Below are positions 24,529 to 31,530 of a stretch of 31,530 nt of DNA, in pieces. The notes below the pieces were generated by a model, which saw nothing but the letters and a program-made list of their open reading frames with translations, did not search any database and was not told the DNA's origin. Origin of the DNA: Burkholderiales bacterium. GTDB lineage: Bacteria; Pseudomonadota; Gammaproteobacteria; Burkholderiales; Casimicrobiaceae. The DNA is taken from contig JANXNO010000289.1 of NCBI GenBank assembly GCA_025354075.1, positions 1 to 31,530 of the forward strand, in the 5' to 3' direction. The translations under genes and the position numbers were made by a program. Every line of letters starts with the position of its first letter. Position 1 is the first letter of the stretch.

Positions 24529-25176
24529 GTGCCGGTCACCACGCTTTTTTTTGATCTCGATGGCACGGTGTCGAACAACTTTCAGGGTATATCGCGTTGC
24601 CTTAATTACGCGCTGGACGAGCTTGGCTTGCGACAGTTAACCGACGATGAAGTACTACCGTTTGTCGGTCCGCCGTTTCGCGAATCCCTACCGCGTGTGT
24701 TTCCCGGCATCGACACCGAAGCGGCGTTGAATCTCTATCGCGAACGCTACGAGCATTCTGGCTGGCTTGAAAACAGTCTGTACGATGGCATGGCACAGGC
24801 CATTCGTACGCTCCACTTGCAGGGCTTTACGATCGCCTTGTGCACCAGCAAGCCGCGCATTTTTGCCGAGCGCATCATTGAACACTTTGATTTGGTGCGT
24901 TATTTCGACGGCATCCATGGCCCTGAGCTTGACGGTCGATTTGATCGAAAGACGGATCTGCTGGCGCATCTGGTCGCACACTACAAGGCGGCCCCAGCAA
25001 GCGCCTTGATGATTGGAGACCGAGACAAGGACGTCGAGGCCGCATTACACGTCGGCGCGCATTCGCTCGGGGTACTGTGGGGCTTTGGCTCGCGGGAGGA
25101 ATTGGCGGGTGCAGGCGCACATCACATCGTGCAACGCCCGGATGAATTGGTGCACACGATTCACTCCATCGCATAA
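24529..25176 (+). CDS. HAD-superfamily phosphatase, phosphoglycolate phosphatase (Gph)-like
   Basis: 215 aa from the GTG at 24529, selected because AAAAGGG (24515-24521) lies 7 nt upstream and the DLDGT motif follows directly. An upstream in-frame GTG at 24448 would overlap the divergent fpr gene and add unconserved sequence. HAD motif I is FFDLDGTVSN, motif II CTSKP, motif III the RKTDLLAH lysine, and motif IV IGDRDKDVEAA. A helical cap lies between motifs I and II. It would hydrolyse phosphate monoesters such as 2-phosphoglycolate; specificity within this class cannot be read from motifs. It runs toward panC on the same strand. Confidence 0.87.
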   Translation: MPVTTLFFDLDGTVSNNFQGISRCLNYALDELGLRQLTDDEVLPFVGPPFRESLPRVFPGIDTEAALNLYRERYEHSGWLENSLYDGMAQAIRTLHLQGFTIALCTSKPRIFAERIIEHFDLVRYFDGIHGPELDGRFDRKTDLLAHLVAHYKAAPASALMIGDRDKDVEAALHVGAHSLGVLWGFGSREELAGAGAHHIVQRPDELVHTIHSIA

Positions 25177-25190
25177 TTGCCTATGCAATT
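25175..25190. promoter_or_regulatory. Small hairpin after the HAD gene (AATTGC-CTAT-GCAATT)
   Basis: A perfect 6-bp dyad overlaps the stop codon of the HAD gene. It lacks a following T-run, so it is at best a weak terminator. The rest of the 134-nt gap to panC contains only the panC ribosome binding site as a recognisable signal. Confidence 0.25.
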
Positions 25191-25310
25191 CATTCCGATA
25201 CGTCATTGCTCCTTCTTGCCGTTGTCACGCACTGTCTGCGCGAATTGGGCAAACTCGGCACCTGATCTTGAATCGAATTGCATGTGGAATAGCAGGAAAG
25301 AGATCCCTCA

Positions 25311-26141
25311 ATGGAACTGATCCACACCGTGGTCGAACTGCGCAAGTATCTTGAGCGTGTACCGAATAACGTCTTCGTGCCGACGATGGGCAATCTGCAT
25401 GAAGGCCACTTGCGACTGGTCGAAGAAGCCAGCCCGCGCGGGGCCTGCACGGTGGTCAGCATCTTTGTGAACCGGCTGCAGTTCGGCCCGAAAGAGGACT
25501 TCGACCGTTATCCGCGCACCCTGCCGGACGATTGCAAAAAGCTGGAGAGCATCGGCTGCGACGTGGTGTTTGCGCCCGATGAGGCTGAGCTGTATCCCGA
25601 GCCGCAAACCTACACGGTGCAGCCCTCGGGCATCGAGGACATTCTCGAAGGCGCAGTGCGACCCGGGCATTTTCGCGGTGTGGCGACGGTGGTGTTGAAG
25701 CTATTCAACATGGTGCAGCCGCGCGCTGCCGTGTTCGGTAAAAAAGATTATCAGCAGTGCTTGGTGCTGCAAACGATGGCGCGACAACTAGCGCTGCCAG
25801 TGGAAATTATTCTTGCTGAAACGGTGCGTGCTGAGGATGGTTTGGCGCTCTCCTCTCGTAACCAGTATCTGACGCCCGCCGAGCGCGCTGAAGCGCCACG
25901 ACTGATGCGCGTGTTAAACGAGGTTGCCGACGCCGTTCGCACGGGAACGCACGCTTACGCAACGATTGAGGCCGAGGCGAAAACCGACCTCGAACGCCAC
26001 GGTTGGCGACCTGACTACGTGACGGTGCGCAGACGTAGCGACCTGCAAATGCCGCATGATGACGACAGCAAACTGGTGATTTTGGGTGCGGCGCGTTTGG
26101 GCACGCCACGACTGCTGGATAATCTGGAAATTACGATATAG
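25311..26141 (+). CDS. panC: Pantoate-beta-alanine ligase (pantothenate synthetase)
   Basis: 276 aa, ATG start with an AGGAAAGAGA purine stretch upstream. It condenses pantoate with beta-alanine using ATP, forming pantothenate for coenzyme A synthesis, in the cytoplasm. Visible features are the HIGH-like motif PTMGNLHEGHL, the FGPKEDFDRYPRT substrate-binding region, the RPGHFRGVATVV segment, FGKKDYQQ, and the KMSKS-like LSSRNQYL. Length matches the family. An arginine replaces the common proline in SIFVNRLQFGP, a minor oddity next to the active site. No panB or panD is adjacent, so the pathway genes are dispersed. The identification is secure. Confidence 0.96.
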   Translation: MELIHTVVELRKYLERVPNNVFVPTMGNLHEGHLRLVEEASPRGACTVVSIFVNRLQFGPKEDFDRYPRTLPDDCKKLESIGCDVVFAPDEAELYPEPQTYTVQPSGIEDILEGAVRPGHFRGVATVVLKLFNMVQPRAAVFGKKDYQQCLVLQTMARQLALPVEIILAETVRAEDGLALSSRNQYLTPAERAEAPRLMRVLNEVADAVRTGTHAYATIEAEAKTDLERHGWRPDYVTVRRRSDLQMPHDDDSKLVILGAARLGTPRLLDNLEITI

Positions 26142-26169
26142 CTTTTAGCCGAAAGCCCCCGCTTAATTT

Positions 26170-26227
26170 GGGCTTAGATCGCTAAAAACGTATTTATCGA
26201 CTGTTAATTTTTATTCGTGCTGTGCCC
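26170..26227 (+). repeat. Copy D of the dispersed GGGC...CGACT...GCCC element
   Basis: This 58-nt copy begins GGGCTTAG and ends CTGTGCCC, which pair with one mismatch and one G-T. CGACT lies at offset 28. The left 15 bases match copy B at 14 positions. The upstream AAGCCC (26153-26158) can alternatively pair with its GGGCTT, giving a switchable fold. It sits between the convergent panC and ubiA genes and may help terminate both. Confidence 0.62.
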
Positions 26228-26262
26228 GTAGAGGACGCCACTTTGACGCAAAAGCTGATACG

Positions 26263-27159
26263 TCAATTCCACTGTGGCCACGCTTTCAGCCGCACCAGAT
26301 AATCCGCCACCAGCCCCGTAAATACGCACATTCCGAGCAGGTTATTGCCGCGAAACGCCGCGAAGCATTTCGCCCTATCTCGACCGCGAATCAGCGTGAT
26401 GTGATGCACGGCGAGCACAGCGGCGAGTGCAAGCCCGGCGTAGTACAAAGCTCCCAGTTTTTGCCACACACCAATGCCCGTCATCAGCGCTAAAAACAGC
26501 GCGTAACACGCCGCCACGGCGATCACATCAAAGCGCCCGAAAAACAGCGCGGAGGTTTTGATGCCGATGCGAATATCGTCGTCGCGATCCACCATCGCGT
26601 ACTCGGTGTCGAACGCGAGCACCCAGAAAAAGTTTGCAACCATCAATGCGAATGCAACCAACGACACCTCGCCACGCACCGCGGCAAACGCCATTGGAAT
26701 GCCCATGCTGAACGCGACGCCGAGTATCGCCTGCGGAATTGAGATAAAGCGCTTCGTGAACGGATAGACCGCTGCAATCGCAATCGCCGGAATCGACCAT
26801 AAGCGTGCCGCCCAGTTGAGCGGAACGAGCAACACCGCTGCTGCCAGCGCACACACCAGACCCACCCACAGCGCCTCGTTGCCGCTGATTTCGCCCGATG
26901 CGACGGGTCGCATCGCGGTGCGCTTCACGGCGCCATCAAAGTCGCGATCTGCCCAGTCGTTCACCGCGCAACCGGCGGATCGCATGAGCACCGTGCCGAG
27001 CACAAAAATGATGATGAAGCGAATGTCCGGCACGCCGTAGCCCGCAATCCACAATCCCCATAACGTTGGCCACATGAGCAGCAGGTAGCCGACCGGTTTG
27101 TCGAGCCGGATCAGACGTTCGTAAGCATCGAGCTTGGCGACGATAGTCTTAACGTTCAT
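26263..27159 (-). CDS. ubiA: 4-hydroxybenzoate polyprenyltransferase
   Basis: 298 aa. It attaches the polyprenyl tail to 4-hydroxybenzoate in ubiquinone synthesis, at the inner membrane. The start is the ATG at 27159, which overlaps the stop of the upstream gene as ATGA; the longer open frame to 27462 lies in another gene's coding region. The first Asp-rich motif is NDWADRDFDGAVKRT and the second DTEYAMVDRDDD. Around eight or nine hydrophobic segments fit the UbiA fold. The N-terminal RLDKPVGYLLLMWPTLWGLW is characteristic of UbiA rather than COX10 or MenA. Expression is probably coupled to the epimerase-like gene. Confidence 0.95.
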   Translation of the reverse strand: MNVKTIVAKLDAYERLIRLDKPVGYLLLMWPTLWGLWIAGYGVPDIRFIIIFVLGTVLMRSAGCAVNDWADRDFDGAVKRTAMRPVASGEISGNEALWVGLVCALAAAVLLVPLNWAARLWSIPAIAIAAVYPFTKRFISIPQAILGVAFSMGIPMAFAAVRGEVSLVAFALMVANFFWVLAFDTEYAMVDRDDDIRIGIKTSALFFGRFDVIAVAACYALFLALMTGIGVWQKLGALYYAGLALAAVLAVHHITLIRGRDRAKCFAAFRGNNLLGMCVFTGLVADYLVRLKAWPQWN

Positions 27160-28118
27160 ATCAGCGAACGCTGCAATGCAGCTGCGGGTTTCATCGTGCG
27201 CAAAAAATGAGCGGGCGTCGGGTAGCGCAATCGCAACCGAAGTTCGTGTTTCATGCGCGTATTTTCGATGCGTCGCGATTCGCACATAAACGAATACAAC
27301 ATCGGCGACACAGTACGTACCAGCTCCGCGCGAGGCATACGTGGCGGGCGAGGCAAGCCCGTTGCATCGGCAACCTGATCGAAGTATTCGCCCATTTTCA
27401 GTTCGCCATCGTCGACGATATTGAGCACGCGATTGGGTCGACCACGAAACACGGCGAACCACACCGCACGCGCCAAATCGTCGGCATGAATGTGATTGGT
27501 GAACACATCATCGTTGACCGATAACGCGGCCGTGCCCGCACGCAAACGCTCCACCGGCAATCGTTCCGCTGCGTAAATGCCCGGCGCTCGCAAAATCGTG
27601 AAGCGGTGACGAGGCGATTGACGCAACCGCGTTTCAGCCGCAACACGACGTTTTGCGCGCGCATTCGCGGGTCGTGTGCGCCGCGTTTCGTCAATGCGTT
27701 CGCCCGCGCAATCGCCGTACACGCCGGTCGTGCTCACATACACATTGCGCATTTTCTGTGGACGAAGTCGCGGCCTCTTGTGTTTTCGCAACATCGATTT
27801 TGAAGTTGCAAGTGACACTGCAGCAAGCCACCGCTTCATGCGCGAATCACCCAGCCCGTCACCCGGTGGCGGCGCAAGATGCAACACCGCATTGGCTGCA
27901 CGTGCCATGGCACCCGCGCGCCGCAGACTCGCGCGTTGATCAAGATCACCCATGATCGGTAAAATTCGGGCACTACGCAGTTCATGGGCGGTCGCCGCAC
28001 TGCGAGCAAGGCCAAACCATTTCGCTCGGTCACTCAAGCCGACAGGCGAGTCCGGTGCAGTCAATCGACGCGCTACGTCCCCCGCACCCACAATTAATAT
28101 TTTCAGCATTCGCTTCAT
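27156..28118 (-). CDS. NAD(P)-binding epimerase/dehydratase-like protein (extended SDR)
   Basis: 320 aa from the ATG at 28118, preceded directly by a GTG; an ATG at 28109 is also possible. The N-terminus is a Rossmann strand LKILIVGAGDVARRL. The middle has VYVSTTGVYGD, the SDR serine/tyrosine region, although the usual YxxxK is not obvious; the region instead has ERIDETRRTRPANARAKRRVA. HIHADDLARAVWFAV is typical of nucleoside-diphosphate-sugar epimerase-like proteins such as YeeZ. The lack of a clear YxxxK raises the possibility of a non-catalytic or divergent enzyme. The product is basic. It precedes ubiA with a 4-nt overlap and is divergent from the iron-sulfur reductase gene. Confidence 0.8.
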   Translation of the reverse strand: MKRMLKILIVGAGDVARRLTAPDSPVGLSDRAKWFGLARSAATAHELRSARILPIMGDLDQRASLRRAGAMARAANAVLHLAPPPGDGLGDSRMKRWLAAVSLATSKSMLRKHKRPRLRPQKMRNVYVSTTGVYGDCAGERIDETRRTRPANARAKRRVAAETRLRQSPRHRFTILRAPGIYAAERLPVERLRAGTAALSVNDDVFTNHIHADDLARAVWFAVFRGRPNRVLNIVDDGELKMGEYFDQVADATGLPRPPRMPRAELVRTVSPMLYSFMCESRRIENTRMKHELRLRLRYPTPAHFLRTMKPAAALQRSLI

Positions 28119-28174
28119 CACATTTCAGTCACGTTTTTTTTCACGCTTCAATCACGCATTGCGCGCCTCATATC

Positions 28175-29260
28175 ATGCCTCAAGTCACCCTCGTTCCCGG
28201 CAATCACATCTTTGAGTGCGGCACGGAAGAACCTATTTTGACAGCAGCGCTGCGAGCGGGCTTTCTAGTTCCCTACGGCTGCAAAAACGGTGCGTGCGGC
28301 TCGTGCAAAGGGCGCGTTGTTGAAGGCGAAGTGCTGCTCGGAAATTATCAGTCAACGACGCTGCCCGAGATTGAACGCGTGCAGGGAAAAACGCTGTTTT
28401 GCGTGGCGCATCCTGTCGGAGATGTCACGGTTGAAGCGCGCGATGTGCGCAAAACCGGAGACGTTGTGATCAAGACCCTGCCCTGCCGCATCGAGCATCT
28501 GGATCGTGTGGTCGCCGACGTGATGATCATGCGCTTCAAGCTGCCAGCGAACGAGCGACTGCAATTCCAGGCGGGGCAATACATCGAATTTTTGCTGAAA
28601 GACGGCAAGCGGCGCAGCTTCTCGATGGCCAACGCGCCGCATGATGACGCGCTGATCGAGCTGCACATCCGGCACACGCCGGGGGGGCTGTTCACTGACC
28701 GCGTTTTTGGCGTGACCGAGCCTGCGATGAAGGTGCGCGACATCCTTCGCATCGAAGGGCCGCACGGCAGTTTCTTCCTGCGTGATGAGTCTGAAAAGCC
28801 GATCATCATGCTCGCCAGCGGCACCGGTTTCGCACCGATCAAAGCGATCATCGAACACATGATCTACACCGGTAACCAGCGGAAGATCAGGCTTTATTGG
28901 GGCGGTCGTCGCCCGAAAGATTTGTATCTGAATCACTTGGCGCTCGCCTGGGCAGAAAAGCATCCCGAGCAATTCACCTACGTTCCGGTGGTCAGCGACG
29001 CGCTGCCAGAAGACGAATGGACAAGCCGCACTGGCTTCGTTCACCGTGCCGTGTTGCAGGACTTTGCCGATCTGTCCACGCATCAGGTGTACGCCTGCGG
29101 CGCGCCGATTGTGATCGACTCCGCGCGCAACGAATTCACCCGCCAGCGGCACTTGTCCGAAGATGATTTCTTTGCAGATAGTTTTACGTTGGCGGCGACC
29201 GTTAGCATCTCATCCCCGAGCATCGATTCAGATGCCGACACGCAAGGAGCGAAACAATGA
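28175..29260 (+). CDS. 2Fe-2S/FAD reductase, CDP-6-deoxy-glucoseen reductase-like
   Basis: 361 aa from the ATG at 28175. A plant-type ferredoxin domain comes first, with cluster ligands C36, C41, C44 (GCKNGACGSCKG) and C76 (LFC). It is followed by an FNR-like FAD domain (RSFSMANAP) and an NAD domain (MLASGTGFAPIKAIIEHM, YACGAP). The order ferredoxin-FAD-NAD matches AscD/E3-type CDP-6-deoxy-delta-3,4-glucoseen reductases and also the reductases of aromatic ring monooxygenases. No sugar-deoxygenation partner is nearby, so a general NAD(P)H-dependent electron donor is as likely. Its stop overlaps the start of the Bug receptor gene as ATGA. Confidence 0.9.
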   Translation: MPQVTLVPGNHIFECGTEEPILTAALRAGFLVPYGCKNGACGSCKGRVVEGEVLLGNYQSTTLPEIERVQGKTLFCVAHPVGDVTVEARDVRKTGDVVIKTLPCRIEHLDRVVADVMIMRFKLPANERLQFQAGQYIEFLLKDGKRRSFSMANAPHDDALIELHIRHTPGGLFTDRVFGVTEPAMKVRDILRIEGPHGSFFLRDESEKPIIMLASGTGFAPIKAIIEHMIYTGNQRKIRLYWGGRRPKDLYLNHLALAWAEKHPEQFTYVPVVSDALPEDEWTSRTGFVHRAVLQDFADLSTHQVYACGAPIVIDSARNEFTRQRHLSEDDFFADSFTLAATVSISSPSIDSDADTQGAKQ

Positions 29261-30225
29261 GGCACTTATTAGCAACGGGCTTAGCCCTGCTTTTTTCCGC
29301 AGTTGCAGTCACGGCAGCTGCGCAGCCCTATCCCAGCAAGCCGGTAAAACTGCTGGTCGGATTTCCGGCGGGCGGTGGGTTGGACGTGTTGGCGCGGATC
29401 GTCGGCCAGCGGGTGGGGGAGCAGTGGGGCCAGCCGATCATCGTCGACAACCGACCCGGCGCGGGCAGTAACATCGCGGGCGATCTTGCGGCAAAAAGTA
29501 CGCCCGACGGCTACACGTTGTTACACACCAACATCGCGCTGATGAGCATCAACCCGGCGCTTTACGGCAAGATGAGCTTTGCGCCGATGAAGGATTTGAC
29601 GCCGGTGATTCAACTGGTGAATTTGCCGCTTGCGGTCATGGTTCGTGCTGATTCGCCGTTCAATTCCATGAAGGATCTGGTCGATTTCGCGAGGGCTAAT
29701 CCGGGGAAACTGAACTTCGGCTCGGGCGGCAATGGTGGCGTGCCACATCTGGCGCTGGAGCTGCTGAATTCGAGCTATGACCTGAAGATTGTGCATGTGC
29801 CCTACAAAGGTAGCGCCGACGCGGTGAAAGACCTGCTGGGCGGGCCGATTGACGTGATGTGCGATGCGATAAGCGTGGGGCTGTCGCAAGTCAAGGCGGG
29901 CAAACTGAAAGCATTGGCGGTCACCACCGAGGCGCGCCATCCGGCATTACCCGACACCCCGACCACCGCAGAAGCCGGATTCCCGAAATTTCAGGTCACT
30001 GGCTGGCAAGGCTGGGTTGCGCCGGCAGGTACGCCGAGCGCGGTGCTAGAGCGGGTTAATGCCGAAGCCAACAAGGCGATGGCTGATCCGGCCACACGAG
30101 CAAAACTGTTTGAGCAAGGCTACCTGCCCGCAGGCGGCAGCGTAGATGCGTTCGCCAAACAGCTGGCCACAGACCAGGTCAAGTGGGCTGAACTGGTCAA
30201 GCTCTCAGGCGCAAAACTGGACTAG
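29257..30225 (+). CDS. Bug/TctC-family periplasmic solute-binding receptor
   Basis: 322 aa, ATG with AAGGAG (29244-29249) 7 nt upstream. The signal peptide is MRHLLATGLALLFSAVAVTA with likely cleavage after AAAQ or nearby. The mature start YPSKPVKLLVGFPAGGGLDVLAR and the VDNRPGAGSNIAGDLAAKSTPDGYT segment are diagnostic of this family. TctC-type receptors deliver carboxylates to a TctAB membrane pair, which is not encoded here; betaproteobacteria carry many orphan copies. It overlaps the upstream reductase by 4 nt, suggesting translational coupling, and is followed 8 nt later by a LysE-type gene. The ligand is unknown. Confidence 0.95.
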   Translation: MRHLLATGLALLFSAVAVTAAAQPYPSKPVKLLVGFPAGGGLDVLARIVGQRVGEQWGQPIIVDNRPGAGSNIAGDLAAKSTPDGYTLLHTNIALMSINPALYGKMSFAPMKDLTPVIQLVNLPLAVMVRADSPFNSMKDLVDFARANPGKLNFGSGGNGGVPHLALELLNSSYDLKIVHVPYKGSADAVKDLLGGPIDVMCDAISVGLSQVKAGKLKALAVTTEARHPALPDTPTTAEAGFPKFQVTGWQGWVAPAGTPSAVLERVNAEANKAMADPATRAKLFEQGYLPAGGSVDAFAKQLATDQVKWAELVKLSGAKLD

Positions 30226-30233
30226 ATAACGCG

Positions 30234-30860
30234 ATGACACTCGAAACCTGGCTCGCTTTTTTTGTTGCCTCCTGGATCATCTCGATTTCACCGGGGTCGG
30301 GCGCAATCTACGCCATGAGCTGCGGCTTGAATCATGGCTTCCGGCGCGGTTTTGTTGGCACCATTGGATTGATCTCCGGCATCTGGACCGCACTCCTGAT
30401 TGTGGCAATCGGGTTAGGTGCGATCCTCAGCGCATCGTCCCACGCGTTCACGGCACTCAAATGGCTGGGCGTGGCCTACCTGGTTTATCTCGGTATCAAA
30501 CAGTGGCGTGCGCCCCCGATGCCGCTGGCCACCACCGATACCAATGCGCCGCAGATCAGCGCCCGAACGCTCATCGCGAAAGGCTGGGCGGTGAATGCGA
30601 CCAATCCCAAAGGCATCGTGTTTATGATGGCAGTGATGCCCCAGTTCATCGACGCCCACGCACCGCTGTTGCCGCAGTATCTGGTGATCGCGGCAACCTT
30701 TGCCTTCACCGATTTTGTGATCATGGCGGTGTACACAGGGTTCGCAGCGAAGGTGCTGGCATTTTTCAAAACCGAGGCTCAAATGCAAACGCTCAATCGC
30801 ATTTTCGGCAGCCTGTTTGTGCTCGCTGCATCGGCGCTGGCAACATTCAAGCGCAGTTAG
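30234..30860 (+). CDS. LysE/RhtB-family amino-acid exporter
   Basis: 208 aa, ATG 8 nt after the Bug receptor stop. The N-terminal SISPGSGAIYAMSCGLNHGFRRGFVGTIGL contains the family's conserved proline-glycine segment after helix 1, followed by helices 2 and 3 with the LKWLGVAYLVYLGIKQWR signature. About six hydrophobic segments are present. The GWAVNATNPKGIVFMMAVMPQF segment is the second family hallmark. It exports amino acids or derivatives across the inner membrane; specificity is not deducible. Likely the last gene of the 28175-30860 transcription unit. Its stop overlaps the convergent DUF3047 stop. Confidence 0.93.
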   Translation: MTLETWLAFFVASWIISISPGSGAIYAMSCGLNHGFRRGFVGTIGLISGIWTALLIVAIGLGAILSASSHAFTALKWLGVAYLVYLGIKQWRAPPMPLATTDTNAPQISARTLIAKGWAVNATNPKGIVFMMAVMPQFIDAHAPLLPQYLVIAATFAFTDFVIMAVYTGFAAKVLAFFKTEAQMQTLNRIFGSLFVLAASALATFKRS

Positions 30861-31530
30861 CGCAACACGATGTCCGCATAACACGCCTCGGCCTTGCCAC
30901 CCAGCGTGTCGGTGTCGGTCATGAGTCCGACGCTTTCGATTTCGCCGGGCTCCTCGCCCGGAAAAGCGCGGCGAAAGTCCGCGCGCACGTCGCGGGTGAA
31001 CGACTGCCAGTTGTTGAGTCCGTCGGTGCCGCTCTTCACCACCACTTTTTTAATACGACTGGTATTGCCGTTGACGGCAATCGTCTCGACCGGGGCGCGG
31101 GCCTCCCAAATGTATTGAATTGCAGCAAATGGCAGCTCATTGCCACCCAGCGCTCTGGCCAGACTCATGGTTGCCCGCTCCGCCGCATCAAGCGTGTTGC
31201 GGTCGCCCTTGAATGCAATGATGACGCGAGCGGCTGCGTCGTCCTTGCCCGGAACCGTGTTGTCAGCCCCGGCGACCAGCGCGGGCACATTCCAGCGCCA
31301 TGACAGCAGCGCGGCGCCCGCCTTGTCCGGCGGCACGCGGGCGACCACCAGTGACCACGCGCCATCCGCCTCGGCCCGGATGCACGGCGCGCCGTCGACG
31401 CTAGCGGCGCGGTACACCGTCGTTGTTTTGAAGCGAATGTTGACCGGTTGCCACGCTGGCTCCTTCGGGTCGTTGGGCGGCGCAAAATCGCTGGAGTTAT
31501 TCTTCACCTCGCGCGCCTCGGGCACCGTAG
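30857..31530 (-). CDS. DUF3047-family protein, 5'-truncated by the window edge
   Basis: The visible part is about 222 residues and the frame stays open to the window end, so the true start, and any signal peptide, lies outside; a GTG at 31525 is probably internal. Features of DUF3047 are LLSWRWNVPALVAGADNT, the KDDAAARVIIAF segment, IQYIWEARAPVET and GLMTDTDTLGGKAEACYADI near the C-terminus. The family is predicted to be exported, with a beta-rich fold and unknown function. It is convergent with the LysE-type gene and overlaps it by 4 nt. Confidence 0.82.
   Translation of the reverse strand, partial: TVPEAREVKNNSSDFAPPNDPKEPAWQPVNIRFKTTTVYRAASVDGAPCIRAEADGAWSLVVARVPPDKAGAALLSWRWNVPALVAGADNTVPGKDDAAARVIIAFKGDRNTLDAAERATMSLARALGGNELPFAAIQYIWEARAPVETIAVNGNTSRIKKVVVKSGTDGLNNWQSFTRDVRADFRRAFPGEEPGEIESVGLMTDTDTLGGKAEACYADIVLR

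Noticed and set aside
25247..25310. Possible fifth full copy of the 58-nt element before panC (GGGC followed by CGAATT at offset 27)
   Set aside because: The centre has CGAATT, not CGACT, and no GCCC end is present at the expected distance; the panC ribosome binding site occupies that part.
26263..27462. A 399-aa form of UbiA starting at 27462
   Set aside because: The extra N-terminus lies inside the epimerase-like gene and has no membrane or UbiA character; the ATGA overlap start is better.

Overview
The window reads as chromosomal DNA of a betaproteobacterium, most likely in or near the Burkholderiales. Pointers are a Bug/TctC-type solute receptor, a two-gene style MetH lacking the homocysteine domain, a DUF3047 protein, a DUF5648 tail on a secreted protein, and a moderately high-GC, densely coding layout. 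No rRNA, tRNA, CRISPR array, transposase or phage gene was seen. The assignment rests on gene content only.

Layout. 1-977: 3' part of pdxA. 1101-3869: a membrane-anchored Ser/Thr kinase followed by an OmpA-domain lipoprotein, probably one operon. 4063-6738: metH without its homocysteine-binding domain. 6988-10667: three co-directional genes of oxidative metabolism (FAD/NAD(P) flavoprotein, small cupin, cytochrome P450). 10888-16030, minus strand: two paralogous regulators with an OmpR-type winged helix, a STAND-type NTPase and a helical repeat tail. Divergent from them, 16232-18967 encodes a secreted CLCA-like metalloprotease, then a SAM methyltransferase (19014-19736). 20121-23719: a 40-codon leader ORF, a structured leader with a terminator-like hairpin, an MFS exporter and a half ABC exporter. 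23725-26141: ferredoxin-NADP reductase, a HAD phosphatase and panC. 26263-28118, minus strand: ubiA, translationally coupled to an upstream epimerase-like gene. 28175-30860: a 2Fe-2S/FAD reductase, a Bug receptor and a LysE-type exporter. The window ends in a 5'-truncated DUF3047 gene.

Three non-coding signals stand out. (1) A dispersed 57-58 nt intergenic element occurs four times (3903, 10768, 19861, 26170). Each copy begins GGGC, ends GCCC and has CGACT at offset 27-28; the interior is divergent. (2) A 19-bp motif built on TTAAG-N4-CTTAA lies upstream of the flavoprotein and the P450, with a degenerate copy between the second regulator and the CLCA-like protease. It is a candidate operator linking 6.9-16.2 kb into one regulon, perhaps under the tandem regulators. 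(3) The leader at 20121-20372, upstream of the MFS gene, has an ORF with a strong ribosome binding site, nested complementary segments and a terminator-like hairpin, which together resemble an attenuator.

How the genes may work together (inference): the flavoprotein, cupin and P450 look like a small oxidative pathway controlled with the adjacent regulators. The MFS and ABC genes look like an export unit under leader control. The kinase and OmpA-type lipoprotein look like an envelope signalling pair.
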